Assembly (NCBI GenBank): GCA_007134805.1
Contig: SLKB01000372.1
Location: 1 to 11,988, forward strand
Direction: 5' to 3'
Length of the DNA stretch: 11,988 bases
Source of the DNA: Paracoccaceae bacterium
GTDB lineage: Bacteria; Pseudomonadota; Alphaproteobacteria; Rhodobacterales; Rhodobacteraceae
The notes beneath the pieces are model-generated. The model was not told where the DNA came from, did no database searches, and was given only the letters and a program-made list of their open reading frames with translations. Shown one piece after another: positions 1 through 6,281 of the stretch; the first letter of the stretch is position 1; each line of letters starts with the position of its first letter. The translations under genes were made by a program, and so were the position numbers.

Positions 1-52
1 GAAAGGGCAGGAGCCCCGCCAGCCCGAGGGCAAGCGCCGGACGCGGGATCAC
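1..52 (-). CDS. Start of a membrane-type protein, possibly DUF3429 (partial)
   Basis: Only the first 17 codons lie in the window; the gene runs off the left edge. Reading leftward from a GTG at 52-50, the frame stays open and gives [17 protein letters not shown], a hydrophobic N-terminus like the first membrane helix of a small inner-membrane protein. The GTG overlaps the ispH stop codon as GTGA, which argues for translational coupling. The LGLAGLLPF pattern resembles, from memory, the N-terminus of DUF3429 proteins; that assignment is an inference from very little sequence. No ATG start is available in this frame nearby. Confidence 0.45.
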   Translation of the reverse strand, partial: MIPRPALALGLAGLLPF

Positions 53-1002
53 GCGGGTTCGCGCAGCGCGCGCGGGACCTTGAACTCGACCTTCTCCCGC
101 GCGGTCTCGACGATCTGCAGCCGCACGTCATGGCGCGCGCGGAACGCGTCGATCACCTCATCGACCAGTTCTTCAGGCGCCGAGGCGCCGGCCGTGATGC
201 CCACTGCCCGAGCGCCGTCCAGCGCGCGCCAGTCGATGTCATGCGCGCGCTGCACCAGTTGCGCATAGCCGCAGCCCGCCGCGCGCCCGACCTCGACCAG
301 CCGTTGCGAGTTCGAGGAATTGGGCGCCCCGATCACCAGCAGCGCATCGACCTTCGGCGCGACGGCCTTGACGGCCTCCTGCCGGTTGGTCGTGGCATAG
401 CAGATGTCTTCCTTGTGCGGCCCGATGATCGCCGGAAAGCGCAGCTTCAGCGCCGCCACGATCCCGGCCGTGTCATCGACCGAGAGCGTCGTCTGGGTGA
501 TGAAGGCAAGCTTTTCGGGGTCGCGCACCTCCAGCCCCGCCACATCCTCGGCGGTTTCGACCAGCAGCACCTCGCCCTCGGGCAATTGCCCCATGGTGCC
601 GATCGTCTCGGGGTGGCCGGCATGGCCGATCATCACCATCTGCAGCCCGTTCGCGTGGTGGCGCTCGGCCTCGATATGGACCTTGCTGACCAGCGGGCAG
701 GTGGCGTCCACATAAAGCATGTTGCGCGCCTGTGCCGCCGCCGGCACGGATTTCGGCACCCCATGCGCCGAGAAGATCACGGGCCGGTCGGTCGGGCAGG
801 CGTCAAGCTCCTCGACGAACACGGCCCCCTTGGCGCGCAGCGCGTCGACCACGAACTTGTTATGCACGATCTCGTGGCGGACATAGACCGGCGCGCCGTA
901 TTTCTCGAGCGCGAGTTCCACGATCTTGATGGCCCGGTCCACGCCGGCGCAAAAGCCGCGCGGGGCTGCGAGGAACAGATCGAGCGGTGGTTTTTCCTGC
1001 AT
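49..1002 (-). CDS. ispH: 4-hydroxy-3-methylbut-2-enyl diphosphate reductase
   Basis: This enzyme reduces HMBPP to IPP and DMAPP in the last step of the cytosolic MEP isoprenoid pathway, using a [4Fe-4S] cluster. The 317-residue product has the three cluster cysteines in their family motifs: C18 ([13 protein letters not shown]), C102 ([12 protein letters not shown]) and C201 ([11 protein letters not shown]). Active-site landmarks include H47 (HEIVHN), HAGHPE at 127-132 with the catalytic glutamate E132, [12 protein letters not shown] at 224-235, and [13 protein letters not shown] near residue 268. The open frame extends 35 codons further upstream, but the family N-terminus begins at [18 protein letters not shown]. 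An AAAAGGG ribosome-binding-like stretch precedes that ATG. The gene sits 70 bases behind znuA on the same strand and overlaps the next gene by GTGA. No odd features. Confidence 0.97.
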   Translation of the reverse strand: MQEKPPLDLFLAAPRGFCAGVDRAIKIVELALEKYGAPVYVRHEIVHNKFVVDALRAKGAVFVEELDACPTDRPVIFSAHGVPKSVPAAAQARNMLYVDATCPLVSKVHIEAERHHANGLQMVMIGHAGHPETIGTMGQLPEGEVLLVETAEDVAGLEVRDPEKLAFITQTTLSVDDTAGIVAALKLRFPAIIGPHKEDICYATTNRQEAVKAVAPKVDALLVIGAPNSSNSQRLVEVGRAAGCGYAQLVQRAHDIDWRALDGARAVGITAGASAPEELVDEVIDAFRARHDVRLQIVETAREKVEFKVPRALREPA

Positions 1003-1057
1003 GGTCGGCCCTTTTGCTGTCAAGGCCGAACCTAACCTCTCGGCCCGGCCCCGTCCA

Positions 1058-1071
1058 GCCCGTGCGCGGGC
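1058..1071 (-). terminator. Weak hairpin after znuA
   Basis: Five base pairs (GCCCG/CGGGC) around a TGCG loop lie one base past the znuA stop codon. No T-tract follows, so this may only slow transcription. Read-through from znuA into ispH remains possible. Confidence 0.25.
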
Positions 1072-1072
1072 C

Positions 1073-2170
1073 TCAGCCGTCGATGCAGGCGGCGATCTCG
1101 CGCGCAAGATCGCGCATCAGCGTCGGATAGAGCGCCGCACCCGGATCGAGCGTCACACCCGCCGGGTCAAGCTCGGCGCCCACGCGGACTTCCGTGCCCT
1201 CTACCAGCATGTCGACATAGCGCGAGGAATGGTTGACCTCGGGGAAAATGCAGACCACCTCGCCCGCGCGCAACTCGTCGCGCAGCGCGCTCAGGCGCTG
1301 AGCACCCGGCGTCGCCGCATCGCCAAGCGCGATCGTGCCCGCGACGTTCAGCCCGAACTGATGCGCCAGATAGCCATAGGCATCGTGGAACACCACGAAG
1401 GCCGCATCGCCGGCCGGGGCCAGGATTTCGGCAACCTCATCGGCCAATGCGGCGATCTCCTCCTGCGCGGCTGCGGCATTGGCGGCATAGGTCTCGGCAT
1501 TGTCGGGGTCGAGGGCGGACAATTCCTCGGCGATGACACCGAGCCAGGCGATGGCGTTATCAGTATAGAGCCAGGCATGCGGGTCCAGCCCGTCATGCGC
1601 GTGATCATGGTCATGCCCATGATCGTGCGCGTGGTCATGCCCATGGTCATGATCATGCGCGTCATGCCCGTGATCATGATCGTTGCCGCGCCCATGATCA
1701 TCCTCCTGATCGTGGTCATGCCCATGATCATGGTCGTGCCCGTGGCCATGCTCGTCGGCATGATCATGCCCGTGGTCGTGATCATGCCCGTGCGCGTCCC
1801 CGTGCCCGTGCGCGTCCTCGTGATCATGCCCGTGCAAGAAGTCCTGCAGATGCAGCCCGTCGGCCTCCAGCAAGGTCACGATCCGTGCCTCGGTCTCGAC
1901 CCCCTCCATGGCCCGCGTCATCCAGGGGGTAAAGTCGGGGCCTATCCAGAAGATCGCATCGGCCTCGGCGACATCGCGCGCCTGAGCAGGGCGCAGTTGA
2001 AAGGCGTGCGGGTCCCCCCCGCGATCAAGCAGCACGCTGGCGCCCGTATCATCGCCCAGCACCATCGAGACCAGCGAGTGCGTGACCGGAGCCTCGGTCA
2101 CGATACGTAGATCAGCGGCGGCAAGCGGGCTTGCGAGCATTGCAGTGGCCAGAGCAACCGAGTAGCGCAT
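1073..2170 (-). CDS. znuA: High-affinity zinc ABC transporter, periplasmic binding protein
   Basis: This is the cluster A-I solute-binding protein that captures Zn2+ in the periplasm and delivers it to ZnuB. It has 365 residues. A Sec signal peptide occupies about residues 1-19 (ending SPLAAA before DLRIV). Predicted metal ligands are H55 ([11 protein letters not shown]), H198 (LDPHAW) and H262 (VFHDAYGY). C307 and C362 match the position of the disulfide known in E. coli ZnuA. Between them, residues 113-192 form a histidine/aspartate/glycine loop with about 33 histidines, a hallmark of ZnuA but unusually long here. The start at 2170 is supported by GGGAGA about 6 bases upstream and by the signal peptide. 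The gene is divergent from zur-znuC-znuB, with Zur-like operators in the gap. Related manganese-binding proteins lack such a loop, so zinc is the preferred assignment. Confidence 0.96.
   Translation of the reverse strand: MRYSVALATAMLASPLAAADLRIVTEAPVTHSLVSMVLGDDTGASVLLDRGGDPHAFQLRPAQARDVAEADAIFWIGPDFTPWMTRAMEGVETEARIVTLLEADGLHLQDFLHGHDHEDAHGHGDAHGHDHDHGHDHADEHGHGHDHDHGHDHDQEDDHGRGNDHDHGHDAHDHDHGHDHAHDHGHDHDHAHDGLDPHAWLYTDNAIAWLGVIAEELSALDPDNAETYAANAAAAQEEIAALADEVAEILAPAGDAAFVVFHDAYGYLAHQFGLNVAGTIALGDAATPGAQRLSALRDELRAGEVVCIFPEVNHSSRYVDMLVEGTEVRVGAELDPAGVTLDPGAALYPTLMRDLAREIAACIDG
1595..1834 (-). repeat. Degenerate repeats encoding the ZnuA histidine loop
   Basis: The DNA for ZnuA residues 113-192 is an irregular array of short units built on CATGATCATGCCCGTG and variants, encoding HDHGHDH-type peptides. 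Unit length varies, so it is a low-complexity coding repeat and not a phased array. It lies wholly inside znuA and in frame. Confidence 0.85.
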
Positions 2171-2183
2171 GGCATTCTCCCAG

Positions 2184-2196
2184 GTTAGACTATAAC
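2184..2196. promoter_or_regulatory. Zur operator-like palindrome, znuA-proximal
   Basis: GTTAGACTATAAC is a 13-base imperfect palindrome (GTTA-N5-TAAC), close to the GTTATAnTATAAC core known for enterobacterial Zur boxes. It lies 14 bases upstream of the znuA ATG and overlaps a TATAGT that could be the znuA -10 element on the minus strand. Zinc-loaded Zur binding here would block znuA. The site is seen; the binding is inferred. Confidence 0.7.
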
Positions 2197-2217
2197 ATCG
2201 CGGGTGAGGGTTAACTT

Positions 2218-2230
2218 GTTACTGTATAAC
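2218..2230. promoter_or_regulatory. Zur operator-like palindrome, zur-proximal
   Basis: GTTACTGTATAAC has the same GTTA-N5-TAAC form, flanked by T and A so that the outer bases also pair. Its centre is 34 bases from that of the other site, about three helical turns. It contains TATAAC, a possible -10 element for zur, and lies 14 bases before the zur ATG. It fits autoregulation of zur-znuCB. Confidence 0.7.
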
Positions 2231-2244
2231 ATGCAAGGTACATC

Positions 2245-2739
2245 ATGACCGAGACTGCACTCTCCGGCTTCTGCTGCGCCGATCACAGCGGCGCGTCATC
2301 AGTGGAGGCGATCCTGTCGCAGGCCGAGGCGCTGGCCAAGGCCCGCGGCCTGCGCCTGACGCCCGTGCGCCGCCGCACGCTCGAGATCCTGCTCGACGCC
2401 CATGGCGCGCTCGGCGCCTATGACGTGCTTGAAAGGCTCGCGGCCGATGGCTTCGGCGCGCAGCCGCCCGTGGCTTACCGTGCGCTGAATTTTCTGGTCG
2501 ATCACGGGCTTGCGCACCGGATCCGCCGGCTCAATGCCTTCACCGCCTGCGCGCATCCGCAGCACGACCACCGCGCCGCCTTCCTGATCTGCGAAACCTG
2601 CGCGAGCGTGACCGAAGCGGCCGCCGACGAGATCGGCCCCGCGCTGCAGAAGGCCGCCGATGCCGCGGGCTTCACCCTTGACCGCGCGACGATCGAGGCC
2701 GTGGGCCAGTGCAGCGCCTGCCAGGAGGCGCGCGCATGA
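2245..2739 (+). CDS. zur: Fur-family zinc-responsive repressor Zur
   Basis: This is a cytoplasmic repressor that represses zinc uptake genes when zinc-loaded. The 164-residue product has a Fur-type winged-helix domain: LTPVRRRTLEILL (38-50), AYDVLERL (58-65), and the recognition region PPVAYRALNFLVDHGLAHRI (74-93). The metal-binding half has C102, H104, H107, H109 (CAHPQHDH) and the structural zinc site C116-x2-C119 (CETC) with C156-x2-C159 (CSAC). The GLAHRI and paired CxxC pattern with an adjacent znu operon favours Zur over Fur, Mur or PerR. The N-terminus carries a CC pair (C10, C11) and H14 of unknown role. The start is preceded by AAGG at 2235-2238. The stop overlaps the znuC start as ATGA. 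Two operator-like palindromes precede it, so it is probably autoregulated. Confidence 0.94.
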   Translation: MTETALSGFCCADHSGASSVEAILSQAEALAKARGLRLTPVRRRTLEILLDAHGALGAYDVLERLAADGFGAQPPVAYRALNFLVDHGLAHRIRRLNAFTACAHPQHDHRAAFLICETCASVTEAAADEIGPALQKAADAAGFTLDRATIEAVGQCSACQEARA

Positions 2740-3569
2740 ACCCCGTTGCGCATGAGGGCGCGCAGATGAAGCCCGTCGCGCAGAAAAGCGCGCAGATGCG
2801 CCACCACGCGCCGCAAGACGCGCAGATGAGCCTTGTCGCGGCGCATGGCGTCGCTGTCACGGCGGGAGGGCGGCGGATCCTTCACGACATCGATTTCAAC
2901 ATCGATCGCGGCGAGATCGTGATGATCGTGGGCCCCAATGGCTCGGGCAAGACGACGCTCTTGCGCGCACTCCTGGGGGTGCTGCGTCCAAGCCACGGCC
3001 AGATCACCCGCGCGCGCGGGCTGCAGGTCGGCTATGTGCCCCAGCGGCTGCATCTCGATCCCGGCCTGCCGCTGCCGGTCGCGCGTTTCCTGTCGCTGCC
3101 CCGGCGCCGCACCCGCACGGACATCGCCGAGACCCTTGCCCGCGTCGGCGTGCCGGGGGTGGCGGGGCAGGATATGGGCACGCTCTCGGGCGGGCAGTTC
3201 CAGCGCGTGCTGCTCGCGCGCGCGCTCATGGGCCGGCCGGATCTTCTGATGCTCGATGAACCGACGGCCGGGCTTGACCAGCCGGGGGTGGCAAGCTTCT
3301 ACCGGCTGATCGAGCAGGTCCGCGCCGAGCTTGGCTGCGCGGTGCTCGCGGTCAGCCATGATCTGCATGTGGTGATGAGCGCGTCCGACCGTGTCGTGTG
3401 CATCAACGGCCATATCTGCTGCGAGGGCGCGCCCCATGCCGTGCGCAACGCGCCCGAATATCGCGCGCTCTTCGGCCTCGGGACAGGCGGCGCGCTCGCG
3501 CTCTTCCAGCATCAGCACGACCACGATCACGACCACGCAGAGAAGACGCACCAAGATGACCCTGCTTGA
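2736..3569 (+). CDS. znuC: Zinc ABC transporter ATP-binding protein
   Basis: This ATPase powers zinc import through ZnuB at the cytoplasmic face. The 277-residue product has Walker A GPNGSGKT (66-73), signature LSGGQ (150-154), Walker B LLMLDE (170-175) and the H-loop histidine H208 (VSHDLH). The start at 2736 is chosen because AGGAGG at 2723-2728 lies 7 bases upstream and the ATG overlaps the zur stop as ATGA. An open frame reaches 2709, but that ATG lies inside zur without such a site. Residues 2-31 form three decapeptide repeats ending AQM. The ATPase fold itself begins near MSLVAAHGVAVTAGG (31 on), so the in-frame ATGs at 2766, 2796 and 2826 are alternative starts. The C-terminus has a histidine tail (six His at 259-272) that may hold zinc. 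The last 14 bases overlap znuB. Confidence 0.94.
   Translation: MNPVAHEGAQMKPVAQKSAQMRHHAPQDAQMSLVAAHGVAVTAGGRRILHDIDFNIDRGEIVMIVGPNGSGKTTLLRALLGVLRPSHGQITRARGLQVGYVPQRLHLDPGLPLPVARFLSLPRRRTRTDIAETLARVGVPGVAGQDMGTLSGGQFQRVLLARALMGRPDLLMLDEPTAGLDQPGVASFYRLIEQVRAELGCAVLAVSHDLHVVMSASDRVVCINGHICCEGAPHAVRNAPEYRALFGLGTGGALALFQHQHDHDHDHAEKTHQDDPA
2739..2828 (+). repeat. Three tandem 30-base repeats at the 5' end of znuC
   Basis: The segment encodes NPVAHEGAQM, KPVAQKSAQM and RHHAPQDAQM, each ending in GCGCAGATG. The first two units match at 24 of 30 bases; the third keeps the end and the frame. With the start codon this gives in-frame ATGs at 2736, 2766, 2796 and 2826, exactly 30 bases apart. This is a coding tandem repeat with whole-codon period. 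Confidence 0.8.
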
Positions 3570-4365
3570 CGATTTCATGACCCGCGCACTGCTTGCGGGC
3601 CTCGCCGTGTCGCTGGCGACCGGTCCGCTGGGTTGTTTCGTCGTCTGGCGGCGGATGGCCTATTTCGGCGACGCCACCGCGCATGCCGCGATCCTGGGCG
3701 TGGCGCTCGCGCTCGGGTTCCAGATCAGCATCTTCGTGGGCACCATGCTCGTCGCGCTGATCATGGCCATGGTGGTCTCGGTGCTCGCGGGGCGCGGCTG
3801 GGCGATGGACACGACGCTGGGCGTGCTCGCGCATTCCGCGCTCGCCTTCGGGCTCGTGGCCGTGTCCTTCCTGCCCAATGTGCGGGTGGATCTGACCGCC
3901 TATCTCTTCGGCGATATCCTGGCCGTCTCGCGCCTGGATCTTGCGGTGATCGCGGGCGGCTCGGGGCTGGTGCTGGGGCTCTTGCTGTGGCGCTGGTCGG
4001 CGCTGCTCACGGCGACGCTGAACGAGGATCTGGCGCATGCCTCGGGGATCGACCCGGGGCGCGAGCGCATGGTGCTGACCGTCGCGCTTGCGGTGGTGGT
4101 GGCGGTCGCGCTCAAGATCGTGGGCGCGCTCCTGATCGCGGCGCTCCTGATCATCCCGGCCGCCGCCGCGCGCAATTTCGCCCGCTCGCCCGAGGCGATG
4201 GCGCTGTGCGCGATCATCATCGGTGGCGGGTCGGTCTGGGCGGGGCTGCAACTCTCGCTGGCGCAGGACACGCCTTCGGGGCCGTCCATCGTGGTCGCCG
4301 CGGCGCTGATCTTCGTGCTCGCCACCTTCTTCGGCACCCTGCGCGAGGCGCTGCGCAAAAGCTGA
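3556..4365 (+). CDS. znuB: Zinc ABC transporter permease
   Basis: This is the inner-membrane channel subunit of the ZnuABC zinc importer. The 269-residue product is almost wholly hydrophobic, with about eight membrane segments, for example residues 11-30, 44-75, 86-106, 127-145, 173-200, 214-235 and 243-260. It has the family signatures GPLGCFVVWRRMAYFGDATAHAAILGVAL (in 23-51) and KIVGALLIAALLIIPAAAAR (187-206). The start at 3556 matches the usual ZnuB N-terminus (MTLLDDFMTRALLAGL) and overlaps the end of znuC by 14 bases; the ribosome site is weak (AGAAG), which fits translational coupling. A second ATG at 3577 is possible. It is the last gene of the zur-znuC-znuB operon and is expected to share Zur control. 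A manganese permease is less likely given the Zur and ZnuA context. Confidence 0.95.
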   Translation: MTLLDDFMTRALLAGLAVSLATGPLGCFVVWRRMAYFGDATAHAAILGVALALGFQISIFVGTMLVALIMAMVVSVLAGRGWAMDTTLGVLAHSALAFGLVAVSFLPNVRVDLTAYLFGDILAVSRLDLAVIAGGSGLVLGLLLWRWSALLTATLNEDLAHASGIDPGRERMVLTVALAVVVAVALKIVGALLIAALLIIPAAAARNFARSPEAMALCAIIIGGGSVWAGLQLSLAQDTPSGPSIVVAAALIFVLATFFGTLREALRKS

Positions 4366-4380
4366 CGGGTTGCTGACCCG
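4366..4380 (+). terminator. Short hairpin right after znuB
   Basis: CGGGT (4366-4370) pairs with ACCCG (4376-4380) around a TGCTG loop, starting at the base after the znuB stop. There is no T-run directly behind it, though ATTGTTCTCT follows. It could be a weak or factor-assisted operon end. Confidence 0.3.
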
Positions 4381-4415
4381 CAGGAAATTGTTCTCTCCAC
4401 GCCGGCCACATGTTT

Positions 4416-4563
4416 GCCCGGGCTGCAAGCCCGGGCCGCGCCCGACCCTCCCCCCGGGAGGGCGCTTTGGCGATGTCACATACCCCTCTGACAACATTCA
4501 TGCTTTTGAGACTGGCGCTTTGCCCGGACGCGGCAAGCGCCCACCCAGGGTCGGGCGCGGCCC
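4416..4563. repeat. Composite inverted-repeat element between znuB and the dehydrogenase gene
   Basis: A perfect 9-base-pair stem (4416-4424 with 4428-4436, 3-base loop) overlaps a long inverted repeat. The left arm 4433-4467 and right arm 4535-4563 share a perfect 17-base outer part (4433-4449 with 4547-4563) and an inner 12-base part with one mismatch (4456-4467 with 4535-4546). The left arm alone carries six extra C residues (4450-4455), which create a local CCCTCCC/GGGAGGG hairpin. GCGCTT (4515-4520) can also pair with AAGCGC (4535-4540), so alternative folds compete. The centre (4468-4534) is unrelated and has no coding frame. It may be a dispersed intergenic palindrome or small non-autonomous element; no T-tract marks it as a terminator. 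Confidence 0.6.
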
Positions 4564-4643
4564 TCTGCACAATGGTTGTCAAAGCGATCGCAGCGAACAG
4601 TTTTCGTCCGCCTCCACGTTCGAAACAGTTCGTCAGCAGCCCG

Positions 4644-5630
4644 TCAAAGCATCGCCGGCAGCACCTGATCCGGCGGGCGGTGGCCATCGGCGAAGGTCTT
4701 TATGTTGATGATCACCTTCTCGCCCATCTCGATCCGCCCTTCCAGTGTCGCCGAGCCCATATGCGGCAGCAGCACCACATTCGGCAGATCGCGCAGCCGC
4801 GGGTTGATCTGATGGCCGCGCTCGAACACATCGAGCCCCGCGCCTGCGATTTCGCCCGCGCGCAGTCCGCGCGTGAGCGCGTTCTCGTCGATCACCTCCC
4901 CGCGCGAGGTGTTGATGATCACCGCTGTGGGTTTCAAAAGCTTCAGCCGCCGCGCGTTGAGCAGATGGAAGGTCGAGGGCGTGTGCGGGCAATTTACCGA
5001 GATCACATCCATCCGCGCGACCATCTGATCGAGGCTCTCCCACCATGTCGCCTCGAACTTCTGCTCGACCTCGGGGCGCAACCGGCGGCGGTTGTGGTAA
5101 TGGATCTGCATCCCGAAGGCCTGCGCGCGCCGCGCGACTGCCTGCCCGATCCGCCCCATCCCGAGGATGCCAAGCCGCTTGCCCCCGATGCGCGAGCCCA
5201 GATGCGCCATCGGCGACCAGCCACGCCAGGTATCGGCCTGCATCTCGGCCAGGCCCTGCGGGATCCTGCGCGTCACCGAGAGCATCAGCGCAAGCGTCAT
5301 GTCGGCGGTATCCTCGGTCACCACGCCGGGCGTGTTCGACACCAGGATGCCCCGCTGGCGGGCCGATTGCACATCAATATGATCGACGCCCGCGCCGTAA
5401 TTGGCGAGCAGTTTCAACCGGTCCCCGGCCTGCGCGAGCAAGGTCTGGTCGATCTGGTCGGTGATCGTGGGCACCAGCACATCGGCGCGCCGCACAGCCT
5501 GGGCCAGCTCGTCACGCGTCATCGGCGTGTCCTCCTCGCGCAGCTGCACATCGAACAATTCCTTGAGCCGCGTTTCGACGACATCAGGCAGGCGTCGTGT
5601 GACGATCACACTCAGGCTCTGGTTGGGCAT
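4644..5630 (-). CDS. D-isomer-specific 2-hydroxyacid dehydrogenase (glyoxylate reductase-like)
   Basis: This is a cytosolic NAD(P)H-dependent reductase of 2-oxoacids, probably glyoxylate or hydroxypyruvate, though the substrate is not fixed by sequence. The 328-residue product has the split catalytic domain (about 1-107 and 290-328) around a Rossmann domain with GMGRIG at 157-162. NYGAGVDHID (78-87), SNTPGVVTEDTAD (98-110), the substrate/catalytic arginine R243 in NTSRGEVIDE and the catalytic histidine H290 in LLPHMGSAT are present. The usual glutamate 29 residues after R243 (the E of the common DVFExEP motif) is replaced: here the sequence is LDVFERGHQINPRL, with G272. The start at 5630 gives the standard family length and MPNQSLSVIVTRRLP; the open frame extends 48 codons upstream without family similarity. 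A weak AAGAGG precedes it. It is divergent from the SH3 gene. Confidence 0.9.
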   Translation of the reverse strand: MPNQSLSVIVTRRLPDVVETRLKELFDVQLREEDTPMTRDELAQAVRRADVLVPTITDQIDQTLLAQAGDRLKLLANYGAGVDHIDVQSARQRGILVSNTPGVVTEDTADMTLALMLSVTRRIPQGLAEMQADTWRGWSPMAHLGSRIGGKRLGILGMGRIGQAVARRAQAFGMQIHYHNRRRLRPEVEQKFEATWWESLDQMVARMDVISVNCPHTPSTFHLLNARRLKLLKPTAVIINTSRGEVIDENALTRGLRAGEIAGAGLDVFERGHQINPRLRDLPNVVLLPHMGSATLEGRIEMGEKVIINIKTFADGHRPPDQVLPAML

Positions 5631-5749
5631 GACGGCGACTGACCTCTTGCATGGCTGAAACTTTCTGGCAAACTGACAGCACTTCGCGCGATCTACAAGC
5701 GCAGTCGCAGGATCATCGCGCAAGTCAGGCAGAAATGAGCAGTCAGGGA

Positions 5750-5767
5750 TCACGGGCAAAACCGTGA
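5750..5767 (+). promoter_or_regulatory. Hairpin just upstream of the SH3-protein start
   Basis: TCACGG (5750-5755) pairs with CCGTGA (5762-5767) around a GCAAAA loop, ending 10 bases before the ATG. No clear Shine-Dalgarno sequence lies between. It could tune translation or be an operator half-site in the 147-base divergent region with the dehydrogenase; I see no convincing -35/-10 pair for either gene there. Confidence 0.3.
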
Positions 5768-5777
5768 CAGTCAAATC

Positions 5778-6281
5778 ATGAAGAAACGCACGCTTCTCGG
5801 GGCGCTCTGCGCGGCCATCCTCGCCGCTGGCCCCGCCCTCGCGCAGGCGAGCGACCGCGGCCCGGTCACGAACCTGCCCTTGCCGCGCTATGTCTCACTC
5901 AAGGCAAGCGAGGGCAACGCACGCCGTGGCCCCGACCAGAGCCACCGCATCGACTGGGTCTACCGCCGCCGAGACCTGCCGCTGCGGGTCACTGCCGAGT
6001 TCGAGCACTGGCGCCGGGTCGAGGATGCCGACGGGCAGGGGGGGTGGATGCATTACGCGCTGCTTTCGGGGGTGCGCACCGCGATTGTCGAGACCGACAT
6101 GGCGCCGGTCTATACCCGCCCCGACACCTCCGCGCTCGAGGCCGCCCTGCTGGAGCGCGGCGTGATCACGGGCCTGCGCGAATGCGCGGGCGCGTGGTGC
6201 CGGGTTGAGGTGGCGCGCACGCGCGGCTGGATCGAACGGCGGCATCTCTGGGGCGTTGACCCGGATGAGGAGTTCAACTAG
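5778..6281 (+). CDS. Secreted SH3-like domain protein
   Basis: The 167-residue product begins with a clear Sec signal peptide (MKKR, hydrophobic 5-21, ALAQA), so the mature protein is periplasmic. Two bacterial SH3-like repeats follow. The first, about 38-97, contains RYVSLKASEGNARRGPD (37-53), LPLRV, WRRV and GGWMHYALLSG. The second, about 100-160, contains PVYTRPDTSA, GVI, CAGAWCRV with C136 and C141, GWIERRHLWGV. The pattern matches alphaproteobacterial SH3-type proteins of unknown function. The domain is often linked with cell-wall peptides or surface binding, but no partner is shown here. The start is fixed by the signal peptide although no strong ribosome site is seen. It is divergent from the dehydrogenase gene and its stop codon overlaps that of the convergent pccR at CTAG (6278-6281). 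Confidence 0.85.
   Translation: MKKRTLLGALCAAILAAGPALAQASDRGPVTNLPLPRYVSLKASEGNARRGPDQSHRIDWVYRRRDLPLRVTAEFEHWRRVEDADGQGGWMHYALLSGVRTAIVETDMAPVYTRPDTSALEAALLERGVITGLRECAGAWCRVEVARTRGWIERRHLWGVDPDEEFN

Noticed and set aside
1018..1023. Perfect TTGACA on the minus strand before ispH
   Set aside because: A -10 at normal spacing would fall inside the ispH coding region, so it cannot be the promoter of a leadered ispH message.
1595..1834. Repeat array that could be taken for a CRISPR or satellite
   Set aside because: Units are irregular, lack spacers of uniform length and encode the ZnuA histidine loop in frame.
926..2110. Long plus-strand frame opposite znuA rich in Met, Val and Ile repeats
   Set aside because: It is the antisense image of the HDH/HGH codons of the ZnuA histidine loop; no ribosome site or family similarity, and it also runs through the end of znuA.
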